From Mangifera indica (lineage: Eukaryota > Streptophyta > Magnoliopsida > Sapindales > Anacardiaceae): a stretch of DNA of 64,000 nucleotides. The stretch spans positions 9,114,001-9,178,000 of the forward strand of contig NC_058152.1 of assembly GCF_011075055.1 (NCBI RefSeq), given 5' to 3'. The notes beneath the pieces are model-generated. The model made no database searches and was not told the origin of the DNA. It saw only the letters and a program-made list of their open reading frames with translations. Position 1 is the stretch's first letter; each line of letters opens with the position of its first letter. Positions 1 through 13,217 of this stretch are shown piece by piece. The position numbers and the translations under genes were made by a program.

Positions 1-46
1 TAAAGAATCAAGAGAACTGATTTTAATTTATGTATTTTTATATCAG

Positions 47-3000
47 GACAATGCATCCAGTCTTGCCTCTCGTGTTAAAAAGACTGATGCGCGGGAAATA
101 GAAAGCTATTATCAGCAGTACTATGAACACTATGTTAGAGCCCTTGACCAGGGCGAGCAAGCAGACAGGTGCTGAAATTATTTACTTCCCTTACTAATTT
201 ATTATTTCTTTTGGATGAGATGGGTGTTCACCAAAAACTGGTTTCTCCATGTTAATTGCATTGGTCTCAATTTGTCGACAGAGCTCAGCTCGGTAAGGCC
301 TACCAGACAGCCGGAGTACTTTTTGAAGTGCTTTGCGCTGTTAATAAGACCGAGAAAGTTGAAGAAGTTGCTCCTGAGGTTTGTCCATTTCTATCCAACT
401 TTAATTTTGTCTAGTTAGTGGTTGTTCTGCTACTATGGCATCTTCTTGTTCTTCTAGCATTATGGAAATTTTTTGGCTTAAAATTTGGTAAATGTTTTTC
501 TTTGAACAGATTATTGCAGCTGCTAAGGATGTCCAAGAAAAGAAGGAAATCTATGCACCATATAACATTCTTCCTCTGGATGCTGCTGGGGCTTCACAAT
601 CACTAATGCAGCTTGAGGAGGTATTTTAGGGAATGAGTCTGTTGACGTGTGATCTTCTGAGTATCTGTGTAAAATTCTTATTACATTGTGACTGGTTCAA
701 TTACCACTTTAAGTCCCCTCGTTCTGTAACAGGTCAAGGCTGCTGTCTCTGCCTTGTGGAACACCCGTGGCTTGAATTGGCCTGCTTCCTTTGAATCACA
801 GAGACAGAAAGCAGGAGATTTAGATCTTCTTGATTGGCTAAGGGCCATGTTTGGTTTTCAGGCATGTTGACCAATAAGAAGTCAATCTAGGATGTACTCT
901 AGCTTATACTCATTGTATGTCCTTGGAAAAGCAATTAATGAGTTACGGTTATTTTATAAATGCAGAAAGATAATGTCAGAAACCAGAGAGAGCATCTGAT
1001 TTTACTACTTGCTAATAATCATATAAGGCTTCATCCCAAGCCTGAACCCCTTAACAAGGTAAGCACCAGAATCTTTTCAATAAGTTCTTTCCTTTTTTTT
1101 TAGCATATAGGATCTTTCAGACGTGCTACTATTATTGGACATTATGATAATTACTAATTGCATTCTACATATCTGTGTTACTGAAGTCATAGTTTGGAGC
1201 TTAACTTTAATGTGTTTGCACTTTGCGTGTATATGCTCACGTGAATATGTGCTTTTTAGCAAATCATATGAACAACATGTTCAATATCTAGTTGACTTCG
1301 TGTCCTACCTGTAATTTCTTATTTTTTTTATAAATGGCATCTTTATGACGACTTTCCCCGAATATGTTTTTCGATGCTGACCTCTGGCTAAACTCACTTG
1401 TCTTGCAGCTTGATGAACGAGCTATTGATGCAGTTATGAATAAACTTTTTAAGAATTATAAAACATGGTGCAAATTTTTAGGACGAAAACACAGTTTAAG
1501 GTGAGACTTAACAATTTCTGCTCCACTTTTATTGTGACCTCTTTCCATGTTTGAATTTTTTCTGGTTTGAACTCAAACTTCTTCTGCATGACCAAGAGTG
1601 TTTTTACGCTCATATTCATATCTCTCCCTTTCAGGCTCCCTCAAGGTGCTCAAGAAATACAACAAAGAAAGATGCTATACATGGGTCTATATCTTCTCAT
1701 ATGGGGTGAAGCAGCTAATATTCGCTTCATACCAGAGTGTCTGTGCTATATTTTTCATAATGTGAGTTCCGGTGACTTGTTTATGTGGACTCCTCCAACT
1801 GTATCAACCAATTTTTTTTCTTTAGTGAAAATGTATTTTGTGTATAAGTAACCCCTGATACAACATCTCAGATGGCATATGAACTCCATGGCCTCTTGGC
1901 TGGAAATGTTAGTATTGTCACTGGAGAAAACATTAAACCTTCCTATGGTGGTGATGATGAGGCATTCCTGCGGAAAGTTGTAACACCCATTTATCGTGTA
2001 ATTGCCAAGGTATGCAATAGCAGAAGAATTTTCATGAGGTCCTTTTGTTCTAAATCTAATGTTTGTTCCTAAAATGTTCCAGGAAGCTAAGAAGAGTAAG
2101 GATGGGAAAGCTTCTAACTCAGCTTGGTGCAATTATGACGATCTCAATGAGTATTTCTGGTTTGTATGGACTTACTATGAGAGTTCAAGCTGAAAATCAA
2201 TGTTTTACCAGATCTTCTAGTCTCCTTGAGTTTGAGTTACAATTTTGGTTTCGTTATGTGTTGATCAGGTCGGCTGATTGTTTCTCTCTTGGTTGGCCTA
2301 TGCGTGATGATGGGGACTTCTTCAAGTCAACACGTGAAAGGGGAAAAGTAGTCCTTCATCCTAAAATATTGTCCACACTGATCCCCCTTTTTTTTTTTTT
2401 TTGGAGGGGTTGGCCCTTTTCTGAAATTTACTTCTATGTCAGGGAAGGAAGGGAAATCAACAAAAATCTGGGAGCACAGGAAAATCAAATTTTGTCGAAA
2501 CACGAACATTTTGGAACATTTTTCGAAGTTTTGATAGATTGTGGACTTTCTATATACTGGCTCTGCAGGTTTTCAATAGTTGCAGTGGAAATTCTAAATA
2601 TTGATAAAATATTTTTGTGTTTTTTTTCTTGTGTACATAACCGTTATTGTTTCTCATATTCTTTTGCTATAGGCAATGCTCATTGTTGCATGGACAGACG
2701 TTTCACCGACTGAGATCTTTCGGATTGATATTATGTATTACTTATCTAGCATTTTCATCACAGCAGCCTTTCTGCGATTCCTTCAAAGTATGGCCTTCTT
2801 GCTTAGATGCTCCAAGATTCTAGTTGCAGAATGATACATGCAGTTATGCTAGCATGTTTTTTTGCTGCTTATAATATAAAGAATTCATTTAATACTTCGT
2901 GCGGCCCACTCTAATTACTAAGCAATATGGATATTACTGTGGTCGATCTAAGAAGCACTGTTTCTCTTTAATCTTGAGATGCTTTTGCAGTGTGCTCAAG

Positions 3001-6000
3001 TGTGTATAACAAAATATACTGTGTAATCAAATGAATATAAATTTACTTCTTATAACTCATAAATTTACCCCAAAAAAAAAAAACTAGTTACAGTTATTAA
3101 TAGTTCAAAAGGCTTTTTCCTTTGCTTGACTATATAACACATACACATTGCTAATTTGAAGTTCTGTTTCTTCCTTTAACTTGCTTTCAGGTATTTTGGA
3201 CATTATTCTGAACTTCCCAGGATATCATCGATGGAAGTTCAATGAAGTTCTGCGAAACATTCTCAAGATAATAAATAGCTTTGCCTGGGCAGTAGTTCTT
3301 CCAATATTTTATGTGTCATCCGTGTCTTATGCTCCTCAGCAGTTTAAGAAATGGCTTGCATTTCTTCCTCAAACAAAGGGCATTCCTCCTTTATATGTCA
3401 TGGCTGTCGCTTTATATTTGCTCCCAAATTTACTAGCAGCTTGTTTATTCATTTTCCCAATGCTCCGACGCTGGATTGAGAACTCAGACTGGCACATTGT
3501 TAGGCTTCTCCTATGGTGGTCACAGGTATCCATGATATCATTCTTTATATTAGCTCGTTGATGCATAAGACGCATGTACACTTTACAGTTTAAGGAATAT
3601 GAAATAATTTAATAAAACCTGTTTTCATAACTAATAATGAAAAAGAGCAGTCGGAAACCGTCTTTCTTCCTAATATCAGTGTAGACATACTTTCTCCATT
3701 TTGGAACATTGAATATAAACTTATAATTAGTTTTTGCTACATAAACTAGTTTTCTGAATTCTGAGTTCTCTGTTAAATATTTGATTTCCTCAAGCTATAA
3801 CCAACTGTTATTTCATCTATTGAAAGAATTTATTTACTTAATGCAGCCAAGAATATATGTTGGAAGGGGAATGCATGAAAGTCAATGGGCTCTTTTTAAG
3901 TGAGTACTATTGATATTTTTAATTTTCTTTTTGGTTGAGAAATTGCTCCAATGTTCAAATATATCTTCCGATTTTTAGGTATACACTTTTCTGGATACTA
4001 CTCTTCTGTGCGAAATTTGGATTCAGCTATTTTGTCCAGGTAAGATCACTTATGACAGTTATCTTATTTGTTATGTAAACATAGGCAACTCTTTATTCTT
4101 TTTTTCACTCCTTACAACTTTCCTGATCCAGATAAGACCTTTGGTGAAACCAACAAAAGATATAATGAGAATTAGTCATGTTAAATATGCTTGGCCTGAA
4201 CTTTTTCCTGGAGGTACTGTTTGCTTTCCTTTTATTTTTCATACTTTTGAGCTATATTTTTCTCTGTTTGTTAAATTCTTTCACTCGTTGATGCAGCTAA
4301 TCGCAATTACGGGGCAGTTGCCTCGTTCTGGCTTCCAATAATTCTGGTGTGTCTTTACTATTCATTCCCGTCTTTTGTTTAGACATGTTTCTTTTTTCTC
4401 AGCTTATGGTGAATGCACTCTTGTTATATTTTTTGTTGAAATGTTTTTGATTATCTTAGTATTTTACTGCAGATTTACTTTATGGATACTCAAATTTGGT
4501 ATGCTATATTCTCAACTTTGTGTGGTGGTGCTGTTGGGGCCTTTGATCGCCTAGGAGAGGTAATCCTTTTGAATTATCATTCATCATTCAAACCCATGTT
4601 CTATGTTGCAAATTGCTGCATTGACATATGCAATTTGACACAAACTGTCCGGGCAATCCTAGTATGCCTTTTTTTTTTTTTTTCGGGGTTAAAGTTTCAA
4701 GGTGAGCTAGACACCTTGGCAGATTCTAGATTAATACATCTTTTTATTTGGAAGTTATATGTTGTGCCTTTGCATAGAAAAGGAGGCTAAATAAATTCAT
4801 GTTATTGTTCTCCCATTTTGTTTCACCTTATATATCAAGTCATTTGTGAAGTTCTAATACAATTGTTAGAATAAAGTTTGACCGTTGTAATTTTTTTTTT
4901 TTTCAAGTAGTATATAGGCTGCTTCTAAATTCTCAGTGTGGATGCATCTTTAAAGGCTAATGTTGTTAGGGTGGTTCATCCACTACTTGCTAGCTATATG
5001 TCATTCTCTCCGTCTCTCAGAAGGCAGGCTCCAGATTGGAATCCTTTGCTTAACCGAGATAAAATCTATACAAGGCCATTATTTTACCTTGTTTGTTATT
5101 ATAATCCAAAAGAAAATTGTTCTTGTACTGGGAGAGCTCAGGGTTAATGTTAATACAAATCTCTATTAAGATACCAACTTCAAGGCTTCTTGATTTGTTT
5201 CAACCATTGATAATTATGTGATAGTAAATTCTCACATCCTGTTATTTTATTATAGATACGAACTTTGGGCATGCTGAGGTCACGCTTTCAATCCTTACCT
5301 GCAGCATTTAACACTTATTTAGTGCCTTCAGATAGGAAACCTAAAAGGGGATTCTCCTTCTCAAAGCGGTTTGCTGAGGTTGCTCATACATTTAAAATCA
5401 TATAGATAGCTTTCTAACGATAGTTGAGATGAAGTCATTTTTAAACTTTTTATGTCTGCTTAGGTTACAGCAGGCAGGAGAAGTGAAGCTGCAAAATTTG
5501 CTCAGTTGTGGAATGAAGTAATTTGTAGTTTCCGTGAAGAAGATCTGATAAGTGACAGGAAAAGCCCTGAGTCAAGATAATTTGTTGCTTTCAGTCTATT
5601 ATCATTTTACTAACCCTGAAATCAAAACTAAACTGAGCTTTTTTTTTAACTCAGGGAGATGGATATGTTGCTAGTTCCTTATGCGTCGGATCCTAGCCTT
5701 AACATAATTCAGTGGCCACCCTTTTTGCTTACGAGCAAGGTCCAACAAACCTTTCCAAATTTCTGATGTTCTATTACTGATATTACTGATGTGTTAGCGT
5801 TCCTCTTGTGTTGACTGATTTTCTACTGTTTCAGATCCCAATAGCATTGGATATGGCAGCTCAATTTCGATCTAAGGACTCTGACCTTTGGAAGCGTATA
5901 TGTGCAGATGATTACATGAAATGTGCAGTGATTGAATGCTATGAGTCCTTCAAACTTGTCCTGAAAATCTTGGTGGTTGGAGAAAATGAGAAAAGGTTGT

Positions 6001-8808
6001 TGGGATTTTTTTTTTTTTCTCTTCATTTTCTTTATTCTAGTCTGAATTATTTTTGAAGAGCTAAACAAATTGCAATTTTGGAAGTATATGAAATTACATT
6101 CTCGTAACTATCAACTTGCAGGCTTCTTTAGAACCAGGAATTTCAGCTTGCATTAATTTTAGCACTTACCATTTCCTCCATTTCCCCTTCTGCTACCAAC
6201 TCCAACCCTTTTTTTTCATTTTGTTATTAAGACTTCTGATAAATTTAACTCATTTTGAGATTATAGTTTTCTGCAAGAATTGAGTTCAGTTTACTGTCAC
6301 AGGATAATTGGCATCATCATTAATGAAATTGAGTCCAATATTTCGAAGAATACATTTCTTGCAAATTTCAGAATGGCTTCTTTGCCCAGCCTTTGCAAGA
6401 AAGTTGTAGAGCTTGTGGGAATCTTGGTATGCCATTCAAGAAAGTTCCTAATAGATGCAATCTGCATCAGCCATTCTGCACTTACCTACGCCTATAGTTA
6501 TCAGAAACTTACATCTTTTGTTGTTGCAGAAAGATCCAGAAATCAACAAGAAGGATACTGTGGTATTGCTGCTGCAAGATATGTTAGAAGTTGTTACGCG
6601 TGATATGATGGTTAATGAGAACCGGTTGGTGATTATGTTGCCTTGTAGTCATAGTATAAAGCATCTGATGTTAGTAGTACAACTGTTTCTGCTGCAAGTG
6701 CTAACACAGTTCCTTTTCTCACACTTAATCTGACAGTGAATTGGCGGAACTTGTGAATAGTAACAAGGAATCTGGAAGGCAACTATTTTCTGGTATTGAT
6801 TCAAAGCCAGCTATATTGTACCCTCCTGTAATTACACCACAGTGGGAAGAACAGGTAAATATGTATTTATAGTACTGGATGTACTACCTTCAACTACTAT
6901 GTTTGAATAAAAATATCTTGACCATTACATTCCACAAAAATTGATGCCCTCTCTGCTTATTGATGTTCCAGATAAGACGGCTTTATCTCCTTTTGACAGT
7001 AAAAGAATCAGCTGTTGACGTACCTACAAACCTTGAAGCTCGTAGAAGGATTGCATTCCTCTCAAACTCCCTGTTCATGGATATGCCACGTGCTCCTCGA
7101 GTCCGTAAAATGCTTTCATTCAGGTATGGTCCATTTTTCATTTACACGAGCATAAAATAGATGTTACTATTGTTAATTGATTCCTTTTGGAGAAAATGAT
7201 TGTTGGAAATGTCTTCCTTCCCAAGTAGATTCCACATAGGATCATGTGGGGCTTAATACTTAGTGACAGTGTCCTGTTGATATTAGTGTTTTAAGACTTT
7301 TTTTTATTTGGTAGCTTGAGAAACTTTGTCCAGCAATGCTTTACAAGCTGTTCAAATTGTAATTTTTTTTTTCTCATAATCAAAATAATTTTCTTTTGCA
7401 TGGACAGTGTCTTGACACCATACTACAGTGAGGAGACAGTTTATTCTAAAGGTGACCTTGAGATGGAGAATGAAGATGGTATATCTATCATATACTACTT
7501 GCAAAAGATCTTCCCAGGTTGTATCATTGTGAACTTCTATACTAAAATTCCATCGAATAGCAGTAATTTTTTTTAGTGGCGTCAATATAATTGGTGGTAT
7601 AATTGACTATCAGATGAATGGAATAATTTCATGGAGCGAATCAATTGTAAGAGAGAGAGTGAGGTTTGGGAAAGTGATGAAAATATTTTACAAGTTCGTC
7701 ATTGGGTCTCCTTAAGAGGACAAACTCTGTGCAGGACAGGTAATTGATCTGTTATTTTCTACTTGGAATTCTATCACTAAATATCTCTGTTACAAATAAA
7801 AATTCATGTTGCAGTTAGAGGGATGATGTACTATAGACGAGCTTTGAAGCTTCAGGCTTTTCTTGACATGGCTACTGAAAGTGGTATGTTCAAGTATTTA
7901 CAGAAATAGTTATACTTTGAAGGTACTTAATTTGGCTACTGATGCTTTCCTGTCTTATAAGCAGAGATATTGGAAGGTTACAAAGCCATCACAGTTCCAT
8001 CTGAGGAAGACAAGAAAAGTCAGAGATCCTTGTATGCTCAATTAGAGGCAGTGGCTGACATGAAATTTACTTATGTTGCTACCTGTCAAATATATGGAAA
8101 TCAGAAGCGAAGTGGAGATCGTCGTGCTACAGACATCCTGAATTTGATGGTTAAGTATGTTCTCAGAGCGATGATGTCAAAGGGTTCTACAATTGAAAAT
8201 CTTTAATAGATCCTGAGTTTCTTTTGTTCAAAACCCTGATTATTATTGCTTCTTGTGTAGCAATCCCTCACTTCGTGTAGCATATATTGATGATGTTGAA
8301 GAAAGAGATGGTAACGGAACAGTACAGAAGGTATATTATTCTGTCTTGGTGAAGGCCGTCGATAATCTAGACCAGGTAATTATTCTTTGGGCTCCCCGCA
8401 AAATAAGAAGTTTGGCACAGTATACCACATATGCTAATTGGTTTTCTAACCCTTATAAAGGAAATTTATCGCATAAAATTGCCGGGTACAGCAAAGTTGG
8501 GAGAAGGAAAGCCGGAAAACCAGAATCATGCTGTTATCTTTACACGGGGAGAAGCTCTTCAGGCCATTGACATGAATCAGGTAAACCATGAGAAATAGTA
8601 TTTGGCTATAGTTCTAGCATTGATCTCTTAAACATATTTTGACAAATTAATTGCACCAACTTTTGTAGGATAATTACCTGGAAGAAGCTTTCAAAATGCG
8701 TAACCTTCTGGAAGAATTTAATGAGGATCATGGAGTACGACCTCCTACAATTCTTGGTGTTCGTGAGCATATATTTACTGGAAGGTCTAATCATTACTTC
8801 ATCTTTCT

Positions 8809-8846
<38 letters not shown>

Positions 8847-9471
8847 GTTTTGGTTAACCCCTTCCTTTGTAGGGCTGGATTTGAGCCGAGCCGAGCTCGG
8901 GCTCGGCTCGGTTTTTTAATGGCCGGCTCGAGTTCGGTTCGAGCTCGATTCGAGCCGGATTTGGTTTGACTCGAGTTCGGCTCGGTAACGGTTCGATTTG
9001 ATTCGTTTTTCATATCAAAACGGTATCGTTTTGTGTATATATGAGGATCAAAACGACGTCGTTTTGTATAAAAAATTTTTAAAAAAATATACCGAGCCAA
9101 CCCGAGCCAGCTCGGGCTCGAACCGAGCCGAGCCGAGCTCGAGCCCGAACTGGCTCGGCTCGAATCCAGCCCTATTCCTTTGGAAGCTATAATTTTTTTT
9201 TATACATTTTACACCTCTGGTGCAGTGTTTCTTCTTTGGCTTGGTTTATGTCAAATCAGGAAACGAGCTTTGTCACCATAGGTCAAAGAGTTCTTGCAAG
9301 ACCTTTGAAGTATGTTTTCTCTCTTTTACTTTTTTTTATTAAATAACTGTTTTTGAGCTATAAAACTACAAAGAAAGGCAACATTATTTTCAAAATCATA
9401 ATATTGAGAAGAAATTTTATGGCTAATTATCAAGATATATTTTTAGTTAAGAGATAAAGATTATTGACATA

Positions 9472-9520
<49 letters not shown>

Positions 9521-12156
9521 TGTTTTTTCTTTTAACTTTTGAATTTTGTATTTACTATATACAGAAGAATTTTATATCTTTGAATAATCATGATAATAAT
9601 GGATGGATATATATTTGTTTTTGACGGTTTTAGGGTCCGGTTCCATTATGGTCATCCTGATGTGTTTGATAGAATTTTTCACATAACTCGTGGTGGCATG
9701 AGCAAAGCTTCTAAGAATGTCAATTTGAGTGAGGACATCTTTGCTGGTAAGCTTCAAATAATCTCTTTGTTTAAGCTATTTTTTTATTTGTGACACCTAA
9801 GATTCAATTTTCTTGTTGATGATTATTTTGCTTGTGCAGGTTTCAACTCAACTCTAAGACGAGGGAATGTAACTCACCATGAATATATTCAAGTTGGAAA
9901 AGGTCGAGATGTGGGACTGAACCAAATCTCTCTCTTTGAAGCAAAAGTTGCTTGCGGGAATGGGGAGCAAACACTCAGCAGAGATATCTACAGATTAGGC
10001 CATCGATTTGACTTTTTCCGCATGATGTCATGCTACTTCACAACGATTGGCTTTTACGTTAGCTCAATGGTATTTCTCATTGCTTTCATCACTTGACAAT
10101 TTAAGTATCACATATGCCAGCCCTACTTGGATTTGATCTAGTCTTTTTTAGTTCCCTAATAAAAAAAGGCCTTCCTTGAGTCATGTCAATGTATATAAAA
10201 AATGATTTAAAACTGAAGTCTGATATGTAAAATAGGATTGGTTCAGCACTGTGATCTTGGACTCTCAGTTAGAAAGTTACTGATTTAGATTAAATTCCAT
10301 TTCTCTGTAATTTCCTCCAACTAAATACTACGTAACTGTTGTTATGCAGATGGTTGTCCTTACAGTATATGCTTTCTTGTATGGCAAACTTTATTTGTCT
10401 TTAAGTGGATTGGAGGAATCAATAATGAAGTATGCTACAACCAGGAGGGACGACCCTCTAAAGGCAGTCATGGCTCAGCAGTCACTTGTTCAATTAGGTC
10501 TTTTGATGGCCTTGCCCATGGTTATGGAAATCGGACTGGAGAGAGGGTTCAGAACTGCATTAGGAGACATAATAATCATGCAGCTACAGCTAGCAGCCGT
10601 CTTCTTCACTTTCTCTCTTGGCACAAAGGCTCACTATTTCGGGCGCACTATCCTGCATGGTGGGGCAAAGTACAGAGCAACTGGTCGTGGTTTTGTTGTG
10701 CGGCATGAGAAGTTTGCTGAGAACTATAGGCTTTACTCAAGGAGTCACTTTGTCAAAGGATTGGAGCTTATGGTGTTGCTTGTGTGTTATTATTTGTATG
10801 GTAAAGTAGCAAAGAATGACACTGTTTATTTTCTTCTCACACTCTCAATGTGGTTCCTAGTTATTTCTTTTTTGTTCGCTCCTTTCCTCTTCAACCCTTC
10901 GGGATTTGAGTGGCAAAAGATAGTGGACGATTGGGAAGATTGGACAAAGTGGATCAGCAGCCCAGGAGGGATTGGTGTGCCAGCAGCCAAGAGTTGGGAA
11001 TCCTGGTGGGAAGAAGAGCAGGAACACCTACTGCACACTGGTTTTTTAGGCCGCCTTTGGGAGATTATTCTTTCACTACGCTTCTTCATCTATCAGTATG
11101 GAATCGTTTATCACCTAGATTTGGTTAAGAATAGCGAAGCCGGTGAAGAACGAAGCATCATGGTAAGTATGAGCTTTTTTTTTTTTTTTTTTTTTTTTAC
11201 CATTTGGTATATAATCTGTCCTAATTCCAACTGTGTTTGATATCACATCCAAAATTCATATTTTAAAATGATGTATCACTAATCATTTAATAACAACCTT
11301 TTTTCAACTAATGAAAGAGGGGTTGAAATGCGTAAGATTTGAATCTAGTGATTCCGAGCTGTCTAATTTGCTTTTGTGATTTAGGTCTACGGCATGTCCT
11401 GGCTGGTTATTGTAGGTTTGATGGTTATCTTAAAGGTTGGTAAACATCCCAGTTGAGGTTATGGCTCTACATTTTACTTGCCTTCACTAACCGGTGAATC
11501 TTTAACTGCAGATTGTATCGATGGGTAGAAAGAAATTCAGCGCAGATTTTCAGCTTATGTTCAGACTGCTCAAATTGTTCCTGTTTATTGGGTTCACGGT
11601 GGCTCTCGTCCTCATGTTTCTTTTTCTTTCACTCAAGGTTGGAGACATTTTTCAGAGTTTTCTGGCGTTCTTGCCCACCGGCTGGGCAATTCTGCAGGTA
11701 CTTCATCCATACCCAAAAACTCAGTCTCGCCAATTTAACAATGAAGGGACTCTCTCTACCAACCGTTATAATTGCCACTGCGATATTACCATAACAAACT
11801 TGAAGCTTCATTGTCTTCCTATTCACATTGCACTGAGTTTCTGTTCTCAAGTCCTTGGCAAAACTATATAACTCATTTACCAATTTGTGGTGTCAAATGA
11901 TCATCAGATTGGACAAGCGTGCAGGCCAATTGTTAAAGGTCTTGGAATGTGGGGATCCGTCAAAGCGCTGGCGCGAGGCTATGAATACTTAATGGGCCTG
12001 ATCATCTTCGCTCCGGTGGCTATCCTTGCCTGGTTCCCGTTCGTCTCCGAGTTCCAAACCAGGCTGCTGTTCAACCAAGCCTTCAGCCGAGGGCTGCAGA
12101 TTCAACGTATTCTGGCTGGTGGAAAGAAGCCGGCTGGTGGAAAGAAGCTTAAGTGA
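47..12156 (+). CDS. CALS5: Callose synthase 5-like (1,3-beta-glucan synthase, GT48), 5'-partial, 40 exons visible
   Basis: Callose synthases are multi-pass plasma-membrane enzymes that polymerise UDP-glucose into beta-1,3-glucan. CALS5/GSL2 makes the callose wall around pollen mother cells and tetrads. Exons I place: 47-168, 282-378, 510-620, 733-861, 966-1058, 1409-1500, 1635-1761, 1872-2009, 2083-2159, 2269-2347, 2443-2568, 2673-2787, 3191-3525, 3847-3899, 3979-4039, 4132-4213, 4297-4346, 4473-4559, 5256-5378, 5464-5558, 5655-5739, 5835-5995, 6303-6426, 6530-6624, 6737-6854, 6972-7123, 7408-7517, 7614-7739, 7815-7883, 7965-8154, 8261-8375, 8461-8580, 8669-8784, 9226-9309, 9634-9746, 9840-10069, 10350-11162, 11385-11435, 11512-11697, 11908-12156. 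They total 5499 nt (1832 residues), so roughly the first 90-100 residues are missing compared with about 1920 in the family. Motifs include [20 protein letters not shown] near the start, [10 protein letters not shown] (about 10670) and a C-terminal [20 protein letters not shown] typical of CALS5. The C-terminus carries a short duplicated [10 protein letters not shown] tail. Phase is consistent throughout, but the donor after 5558 is GA, not GT, and the one after 861 is GC. Confidence 0.93.
862..965 (+). other. GC-AG intron in CALS5
   Basis: The exon ends CAG at 861 and the intron starts GCATGT, with a TGCAG acceptor before 966. Both flanking exons are in phase 0 and encode conserved family sequence (MFGFQ then KDNVRNQRE). 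GC donors with an otherwise strong consensus are a known minority class in plants, so this one is probably functional. Confidence 0.8.
5559..5654 (+). other. CALS5 intron with missing GT donor
   Basis: The exon ending GACAG at 5558 must join the exon starting GGAGATGG at 5655 to keep phase (AG|G, arginine). The intron begins GAAAAGCC instead of GT. Inserting one T would restore a consensus donor (GTAAAAG). The only nearby GT, at 5552, would shift the frame and hit a TAG within a few codons. If the intron is retained, translation stops at TAA 5578-5580. Confidence 0.8.
8811..8845. repeat. 35-base T run in a CALS5 intron
   Basis: An uninterrupted T run a few bases after the donor at 8785 and just upstream of a MITE. 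Its length is likely to vary and to be prone to sequencing error. Confidence 0.95.
8870..9174. mobile_element. hAT-type MITE (family A, copy 1) in a CALS5 intron
   Basis: A 305-bp element starting TAGGGCTGGATTTGAGCCGA and ending with the inverted counterpart ...TCGAATCCAGCCCTA. It is flanked by a perfect 8-bp target duplication, TTCCTTTG, at 8862-8869 and 9175-9182. The terminal TAGGG and the 8-bp duplication are hAT hallmarks. The centre has a palindrome AAAACGACGTCGTTTT near 9050. There is no coding capacity: open frames across it are low-complexity readings of GAGCC/GGCTC arms. Related copies lie at 12884-13181 and 26971-27297. Confidence 0.9.
9474..9520. repeat. (TA)n(GA)n microsatellite in a CALS5 intron
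   Basis: About 16 TA units followed directly by about seven GA units, between the exons ending 9309 and starting 9634. Confidence 0.95.
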
Positions 12157-12883
12157 AAAGAACTAGCAATTTCGGGATTATGATTGTAGAAAGTGTTAAT
12201 TAAATACGGAAAAAGAAATGAAAGTGAAAATGAAAGAAAGAAAGAAAATAGCACGAAACTCTGCTCACCTCTGCTCAAAGCCCCCTTTTTTTCAGTTCAT
12301 TTCAATCACCAATACGACATACATTCTTCTCTCTATTATATGATAAATGTGTAACAGATGCAATGCAATGCAATGTCAAGGGTGTATCGAACATAACTTT
12401 GTCCTCCCTAACATTATGTTCATAAAATTGCCCCCTCTACATAAAATCCATTCCTGACTATATTTTGGCGTATGTGCACCTTTTCATAAAGTTCAAAATT
12501 TTTGTTATCAATCAAATAGATGAAAATTTAAGGAAATTTAAAAATACAATATTTTATGAATGATTTTTTTAATATTCCAAATTTTATTTTTGTCTCACTA
12601 ATTCAAACTCTTACTCTGTCTCATTTTACTAAGAAAGAAAGATAATTAATACTATAAAAAAGAGAATCTTGATAAATTTATTTTATCAAACTAATTGAAC
12701 TTGATAAATAAATATCTTTGCAAAATATGTTGAGAACAAAAATATCCAGTGTTAGGAAGGCGAGTTGTAGCCTACAATCCAAACTGATAACAAGTTTTCC
12801 GAGTTAAATTCCCATCACGGGATTGTGACCCTTTGGCTTGGCCATTGTAGCACATGTGATTCCCAAGGCATAAGGGGTATGAC
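12157..12883. other. CALS5 3' flank, AT-rich intergenic
   Basis: Sequence after the CALS5 stop includes the 3' UTR. I see no other gene, and I could not pick a single poly(A) site with confidence. From about 12460 the DNA is AT-rich and without structure I can name. Confidence 0.5.
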
Positions 12884-13181
12884 TAAGGTTAAATTCGAAT
12901 CGAGTCAAACTTGAGTTTGAGCTCAAGTTCGGCTCAGTTTATATATAGTTGGCTCAAGTTCGAGCTCGACCGAGCTTTGCTAAGGCCGATTCGAATTTGG
13001 TTCAACTCATTTTTCGTTATCAAAACGGCGTCGTTTTAATACATATTGATCAAAACGACGTTATTTTGTATCAAAAATTTTAATTAAAAAATCTGATAAG
13101 TAGCTCGAGCTCGGCTAAGAACGACTCGTTTCAGGCTCGACTTAGCCGAGCTAGAGCTGGCTCGGTTCGAATCTAGCCGTA
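12884..13181. mobile_element. hAT-type MITE (family A, copy 2)
   Basis: A 298-bp element with diverged termini: TAAGGTTAAATTCGAA on the left, and on the right the inverse of TACGGCTAGATTCGAA. It is flanked by a perfect 8-bp duplication, GGTATGAC, at 12876-12883 and 13182-13189. It shares the central AAAACG...CGTTTT motifs and the CGAGC/GCTCG-rich arms of the copy at 8870-9174. Confidence 0.85.
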
Positions 13182-13217
13182 GGTATGACTTGACATCATC
13201 CTCATCTTCTTTCAACT

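Noticed and set aside
2063..2713. 216-codon plus-strand open frame
   Set aside because: It reads through several CALS5 exons and introns in changing frames; the correct exons are 2083-2159, 2269-2347, 2443-2568 and 2673-2787.
5552..5553. GT at 5552 as the real donor for the odd CALS5 intron
   Set aside because: It leaves one base of a codon; joined to 5655 the frame shifts and meets TAG soon after. It cannot restore the conserved downstream protein.
8606..9100. 164-codon minus-strand open frame with a lysine run
   Set aside because: It is the reverse of the T run and the GAGCC-rich MITE in a CALS5 intron; composition and context show no gene.
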